Source: MPNP01 sp963668325
Lineage (GTDB): Bacteria; Pseudomonadota; Alphaproteobacteria; Rhodobacterales; Rhodobacteraceae
Assembly: GCA_963668325.1 (NCBI GenBank)
Contig: OY764222.1
Coordinates: forward strand, 744,001-808,000
Length of the DNA stretch: 64,000 bases
Reading direction: 5' to 3'
This document shows positions 60,874 to 64,000 of this stretch, piece after piece (the stretch's first letter is position 1; each line of letters starts with the position of its first letter). A program made the position numbers and the translations under genes. The notes under the pieces are model-generated. The model did no database searches and was not told the origin of the DNA. It was given only the letters and a program-made list of their open reading frames with translations.

Positions 60874-61293
60874 ATGAGTAACATGAAAACGGTTGTAAAT
60901 GATGACAATGCAGAAGAGTTTTTGAATTCTGTTCAAAATACTCAACGGCGAGAAGATGCCATGACCATTTTGGCCATGATGAAAAGAATTACCGGCGAAC
61001 CTCCAAGAATGTGGGGCACAAGCATTGTAGGATTTGGTCAGTATACCTATCAAAGGGCAGATAAATCAAAGCATCAATGGATGTTAACAGGTTTCTCACC
61101 CCGAAAGCAATCCCTGACTATTTACATTATGCCGGGATTTTCAACATACCCAGACTTATTAGCCAAATTGGGGAAGCATAAACACTCGGTAAGCTGTCTT
61201 TACATAAACCGATTGGCAAATGTAGATCTGGAGGTTTTGGAGGTTCTCATCAAAAAATCTGTAACTGATATGAAGAGCCGATATGGTGCGTAA
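60874..61293 (+). CDS. DUF1801 family protein
   Basis: 139 residues resembling the DUF1801/YdhG-like family: AMTILAMMKRITGEPPRMWG, then SIVGFGQYTYQRADKSKHQWMLTGFSPRKQSLTIYIMPGF and KHKHSVSCLYINRLANVDLEVLEVLI. The function is unknown; the fold is related to SCP-like small alpha/beta proteins. It is a single gene convergent with the MlaC-like gene. Confidence 0.82.
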   Translation: MSNMKTVVNDDNAEEFLNSVQNTQRREDAMTILAMMKRITGEPPRMWGTSIVGFGQYTYQRADKSKHQWMLTGFSPRKQSLTIYIMPGFSTYPDLLAKLGKHKHSVSCLYINRLANVDLEVLEVLIKKSVTDMKSRYGA

Positions 61294-61315
61294 TTCGGTT
61301 TGTTCCCTTTATTTT

Positions 61316-61942
61316 CTACTGGTACCTGAATTTCAATTTTCTTAACAATTCATTCAGATTTCCACCACTCTGTTCCAGAAGTGAACTGATTATTTTCTTT
61401 TCCAGAACCAGCAGGTTTAAATCATCGACGATAATATTCCTTATCCTTGGTTGCTCATCAATATTCACCAGATGCCAATAAACTGGAAAAGGAGGTTCAT
61501 GGGGCAAATACATTGTTGTTACAATTTCGTAGGTCTGATCGTTCCTTGTTGTTCTGGCTTGGATCACCTCGTATTTTCCACCAATGAACTTGGGGAAATG
61601 GATTGAGTATTTTTCAGCAAGGTATCGTTGGAAAATTTTTTGAAACACCCTTCTTTGCTTTTCTGAAAGATCCAGCCATGCCCTTCCCAAGGCAGACCGC
61701 CCAATATAATTTGTATCCGAATAGTTTATAAACATATCCTCAATACCAGCATGAATTTCCGGCTTCGGAAAATCGTTGTATAGCATATAATTCACCGTTC
61801 GAATTACTTCTTCGACAATTTCGGTTGCCTTTTCTGGTGTGGCTGAAAGACTGGGATTTAAGTTATAGGCTAGCAGTACCAAGGTGAGGGCTAGAAGCTT
61901 TAAAAGCCTATGAATGCTCGGTAATCGGTGGATCGTTAACAA
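61316..61942 (-). CDS. MlaC-type periplasmic phospholipid-binding protein
   Basis: 208 residues with a signal peptide (hydrophobic LLKLLALTLVLLAYNLN, cleavage near residue 33). Tol/Ttg2 family features: DFPKPEIHAGIEDMFINYSD, LSEKQRRVFQKIFQRYLAEKY, and YWHLVNIDEQPRIRNIIVDDLNL. MlaC ferries phospholipids between the outer and inner membrane complexes of the Mla system. No mlaDEFB genes are near. Downstream of the OmpA-like gene by 92 bases on the same strand. Confidence 0.87.
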   Translation of the reverse strand: MLTIHRLPSIHRLLKLLALTLVLLAYNLNPSLSATPEKATEIVEEVIRTVNYMLYNDFPKPEIHAGIEDMFINYSDTNYIGRSALGRAWLDLSEKQRRVFQKIFQRYLAEKYSIHFPKFIGGKYEVIQARTTRNDQTYEIVTTMYLPHEPPFPVYWHLVNIDEQPRIRNIIVDDLNLLVLEKKIISSLLEQSGGNLNELLRKLKFRYQ

Positions 61943-62034
61943 TTTTTCCTCGAAATCTCTTTTCTAGTACACACAATTCTATTTTTTAAATTGGGAGTGA
62001 AAAGGTATTATCCTTTTATAAAATCAAAAAAACT

Positions 62035-62964
62035 TTAATCAAATTCCTGTAAAATCAAAGCCTCAACCCTTCGATTGGAATGCCTCCCTTCTGGAGTCAG
62101 ATTTGTTTCATGTGGCGATAAGAAACCGACTCCTTGGGCTGAAACCTGGTCGGGATTAATTTCAAATACACTAATCAGGGTATTTCGGACTGAAAGAGAT
62201 CTCTCGGCTGAAAGGTCTATATTCGGCCTCAACTCACCCTCCATGTCAGTATGACCTACCAATAATACTTTCTTATCAGGATTCTCTTTGAGAAAGGTCG
62301 CAAGGTCTTCCAAGTGGGAAATACTGTTGTCCTTTATGTCTCTTGAACCAGAATCGAATTCTACTCCTTCCAAGATAGTGAAGCCCTTTGTTGCAAAATC
62401 TTGTTGTAAGGGAGTTGCAAAATCCTCAAGATTGGAACTGAAATCAAACTCTACATCCTCGGTAATCTCATTATCTGGGGGATTGATGAAAACAACCTGA
62501 ACAAAACCGGTGTTCCGGCTTTTGCTGGCAAGAATCGTAACAAATTTCTTTTCTTCCTCTACGCTCATGGATGCCGAAATGAATTGAAAATCTCCGAGAT
62601 TAACAAACATGAACGGACTTTCGACAACATCAATTGCTTCCCTGAATTCAAACCCTCCGCAGTTCCAAGTATCACATTGAAACAAAATTTCATAACCAAG
62701 CTGGCTTATTGGTTCCCAAGCATTGGTAAGAAGGGTGTTTGTCGGAGAATCTCCCTTGATCTGATAAACCAGTTTTTGCGTGGTTCCTTCCGTTTTGATA
62801 ATCTCGATTTTGTCATCTTTGAAAGGACCTACAGGTACCAGATATTGTCCGGCCGAAAATTGTGTATCAAAGACCAATTGACCGGGACTAATTGAAGATT
62901 GGCCATTTCCCATTATTGGGAAAAGGATACAGAGTAATAGGATTAAAGCTAGATTTACCTTCAT
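62035..62964 (-). CDS. OmpA-family protein with an N-terminal DUF4892-like domain
   Basis: 309 residues from the ATG at 62964, which overlaps the stop of the upstream gene (ATGA), a better start than the ORF edge at 63063. A signal peptide (VNLALILLLCILFPIMG) is followed by a domain with CDTWNCGGFEFREAIDVV, which resembles DUF4892, and a C-terminal OmpA peptidoglycan-binding domain (VEFDSGSRDIKD, LVGHTDMEG, NRRVEALIL). It should anchor the envelope to peptidoglycan. Confidence 0.87.
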   Translation of the reverse strand: MKVNLALILLLCILFPIMGNGQSSISPGQLVFDTQFSAGQYLVPVGPFKDDKIEIIKTEGTTQKLVYQIKGDSPTNTLLTNAWEPISQLGYEILFQCDTWNCGGFEFREAIDVVESPFMFVNLGDFQFISASMSVEEEKKFVTILASKSRNTGFVQVVFINPPDNEITEDVEFDFSSNLEDFATPLQQDFATKGFTILEGVEFDSGSRDIKDNSISHLEDLATFLKENPDKKVLLVGHTDMEGELRPNIDLSAERSLSVRNTLISVFEINPDQVSAQGVGFLSPHETNLTPEGRHSNRRVEALILQEFD

Positions 62965-63536
62965 CTGTCTGAATAATAATACTCCTCGTTTGGCTGCATG
63001 GCAGTTGCTGAAGCCAACCTGTTGGTCATATTGTAAAATGCTGCCACGGCGCTGATATCCCATATATCTGCATCACTGAAACCCAGTACTCTAAGGGCTT
63101 CACGGTCCTTTTCCTCCACCTTGAAGCTCTTTTCTGTTACCTTTTCTGCAAATTCAAGCATACCCTTTTGCCTTTCATTCAATTTACAGTGTCGGAAATT
63201 TATGGCCAGTGTATCACTGAATTCAACGTCGTTGGAAAGTTTCCTCACCGCGGCACCATGAGCAATAATGCAATAATGACATCGGTTAACCGAAGAAACC
63301 ACGACAGCAATCATTTCTCGCTCAAGTTTGGATAATCCGCTTGGTGCCAACATTAGATTATTATACATGGCAGTAAAAGCATTCAATTTTTCGATATCAA
63401 ATGCATATGCTTTCAGTACATTGGGAATAAGACCCAGTTTTTCCTGACAAATCTGAAAGTATTTTTCAGTTCCTTCCGGTAGGGGATCTACCATCGAAAG
63501 GTTTAGGGCAGTTGGTTTTGCAACAGTTTTATTCAT
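62961..63536 (-). CDS. AhpD-like peroxidase-related protein
   Basis: 191 residues of the carboxymuconolactone decarboxylase/AhpD fold. The redox motif is CHYC in SSVNRCHYCIIAHGAAV, preceded by LSKLEREMIAVVVSSVN. These proteins act as thiol-dependent peroxide-linked enzymes (uncharacterised peroxidase-related family). It is coupled to the OmpA-like gene by a four-base overlap, an unusual partnership of a cytosolic redox protein and an envelope protein. Confidence 0.87.
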   Translation of the reverse strand: MNKTVAKPTALNLSMVDPLPEGTEKYFQICQEKLGLIPNVLKAYAFDIEKLNAFTAMYNNLMLAPSGLSKLEREMIAVVVSSVNRCHYCIIAHGAAVRKLSNDVEFSDTLAINFRHCKLNERQKGMLEFAEKVTEKSFKVEEKDREALRVLGFSDADIWDISAVAAFYNMTNRLASATAMQPNEEYYYSDR

Positions 63537-63726
63537 AAACTATCCTTGGTTGTAATTCATTTGTTCAGATATGGTATGAAACTGGGAACTAGGTTCTTGT
63601 AATGCAGTTTTAATCAACATTGCTCATCCATGCGATCGAAATTTTGTTAATACAAATACAAATGGTTTGATAAGAGCCCTTTCTAATAACATTTTTCATT
63701 ATCCTTGATGGAGTAAATTTACCCTC

Positions 63727-64000
63727 CTAAGGTAATAACTGGGTAATTATCTGATTTAGGACCAATCTTCCTTTTTTTGTTACGGTAAGTTGTCCATCCG
63801 ATATTTCTACCCAACCATCTTTGACAAGTTCCCGAACACGTTCCTGGTCGAGCCTTTTCTCCGACATTTTTTCGAACCTGACTATATTCATCCCATCGGT
63901 TAGACGGAGGGCCGTTAGTAAATATTCAGAAGCTCTTTCCTTCGCGCCAATTATTTCTCTGAGATTCTCCCCTGTACCGCTGGCAAATACTTCGCCAAGC
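63727..64000 (-). CDS. hemW: HemW (radical SAM heme chaperone), 3' end only
   Basis: The last 91 codons of a gene continuing past the window edge. The frame reads GAKERASEYLLTALRLTDGM, then RFEKMSEKRLDQERVRELVKD, and ends TKKGRLVLNQIITQLLP, which is the C-terminal HemN/HemW domain pattern (ExxxxxLLxxLR, and RLVLN near the stop). The radical SAM core is outside the window. It is too short for the ORF list but its reading frame is clear. It ends 190 bases upstream of the AhpD-like gene. Confidence 0.82.
   Translation of the reverse strand, partial: LGEVFASGTGENLREIIGAKERASEYLLTALRLTDGMNIVRFEKMSEKRLDQERVRELVKDGWVEISDGQLTVTKKGRLVLNQIITQLLP

Noticed and set aside
62965..63063. A 33-residue longer start for the OmpA-like protein
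   Set aside because: It lies inside the AhpD-like gene and precedes the signal peptide; the ATG at 62964 overlaps the upstream stop as ATGA and starts the signal peptide directly.
1..64000. CRISPR array, tRNA or rRNA genes
   Set aside because: No regularly spaced repeats, no cloverleaf arms with a T-loop GTTCGA and no rRNA-like stretches were seen in any intergenic region.

Overview
The window reads as chromosomal DNA of a free-living, probably marine, alphaproteobacterium with a low-to-middling GC content (my estimate is about 42 percent; not computed). The evidence is gene order and marker genes: rpoZ-spoT-pdxJ-acpS-lepB-rnc-era-recO in one run, serC-serA of the alphaproteobacterial type, an ATP12-type F1-ATPase chaperone, a Tim44-domain protein beside fxsA and smr, rpsM-rpsK-rpoA-rplQ followed by rarA-crcB-rluC, and rimP-nusA-ylxR-infB. 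Trimethylamine monooxygenase, sulfoacetaldehyde acetyltransferase and a BCCT transporter are typical of marine heterotrophs that use methylated amines and sulfonates. I cannot fix the genus.

Layout. 1-4.2 kb: acetate-type Na+/solute symporter, YggT-like membrane protein, Atm1-type ABC exporter. 4.2-9.1 kb: argE, serA, serC (minus) and divergent serB. 9.2-11.8 kb: umuDC and an orphan beta-rich ORF. 11.9-19.6 kb: the long minus-strand housekeeping run recO to rpoZ. 19.9-24.7 kb: ispH, a two-domain RNase HI, fmt, def and a MalY/PatB-type C-S lyase. 24.7-25.9 kb: small accessory ORFs. 25.9-28.6 kb: accA and tmm. 28.7-32.1 kb: a complete insertion sequence sitting in the 3' end of an ATPase-ankyrin gene. 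32.4-35.4 kb: plsC, dapB, rbfA, truB. 35.5-36.8 kb: a HigA antitoxin with a decayed HigB, then a DUF2461 gene. 37-45.2 kb: BCCT transporter with a structured leader, the alpha ribosomal operon, rarA, crcB, rluC and the ATP12 chaperone gene. 45.3-47 kb: hipBA. 47.1-52.6 kb: secB, xsc-pta, fxsA, a split Tim44-domain gene, smr. 52.6-58.8 kb: a PP2A-like phosphatase, infB, ylxR, nusA, rimP. 59.5-60.3 kb: a GC-rich MNT/HEPN module with a dead HEPN gene. 60.9-64 kb: DUF1801, MlaC-like, OmpA-like and AhpD-like genes and the 3' end of hemW.

How it fits together. Most of the window is core information processing (translation initiation and ribosome assembly, RNA polymerase subunits, stringent response, lipid and serine synthesis). 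Accessory DNA is interleaved at gene borders. The catabolic part covers trimethylamine oxidation (tmm), import of a quaternary ammonium or related compound (BCCT), and sulfoacetaldehyde to acetyl phosphate to acetyl-CoA (xsc then pta), with an acetate symporter nearby.

The most notable observations from direct reading are: an RNase HI with a degenerate second RNase H domain at its N-terminus; an IS whose empty site can be rebuilt exactly, restoring the ATPase-ankyrin reading frame; two toxin-antitoxin loci in which the toxin is broken and the antitoxin intact (higB and HEPN); a Tim44-domain gene broken into two frames; and a paired-stem leader in front of the BCCT gene.
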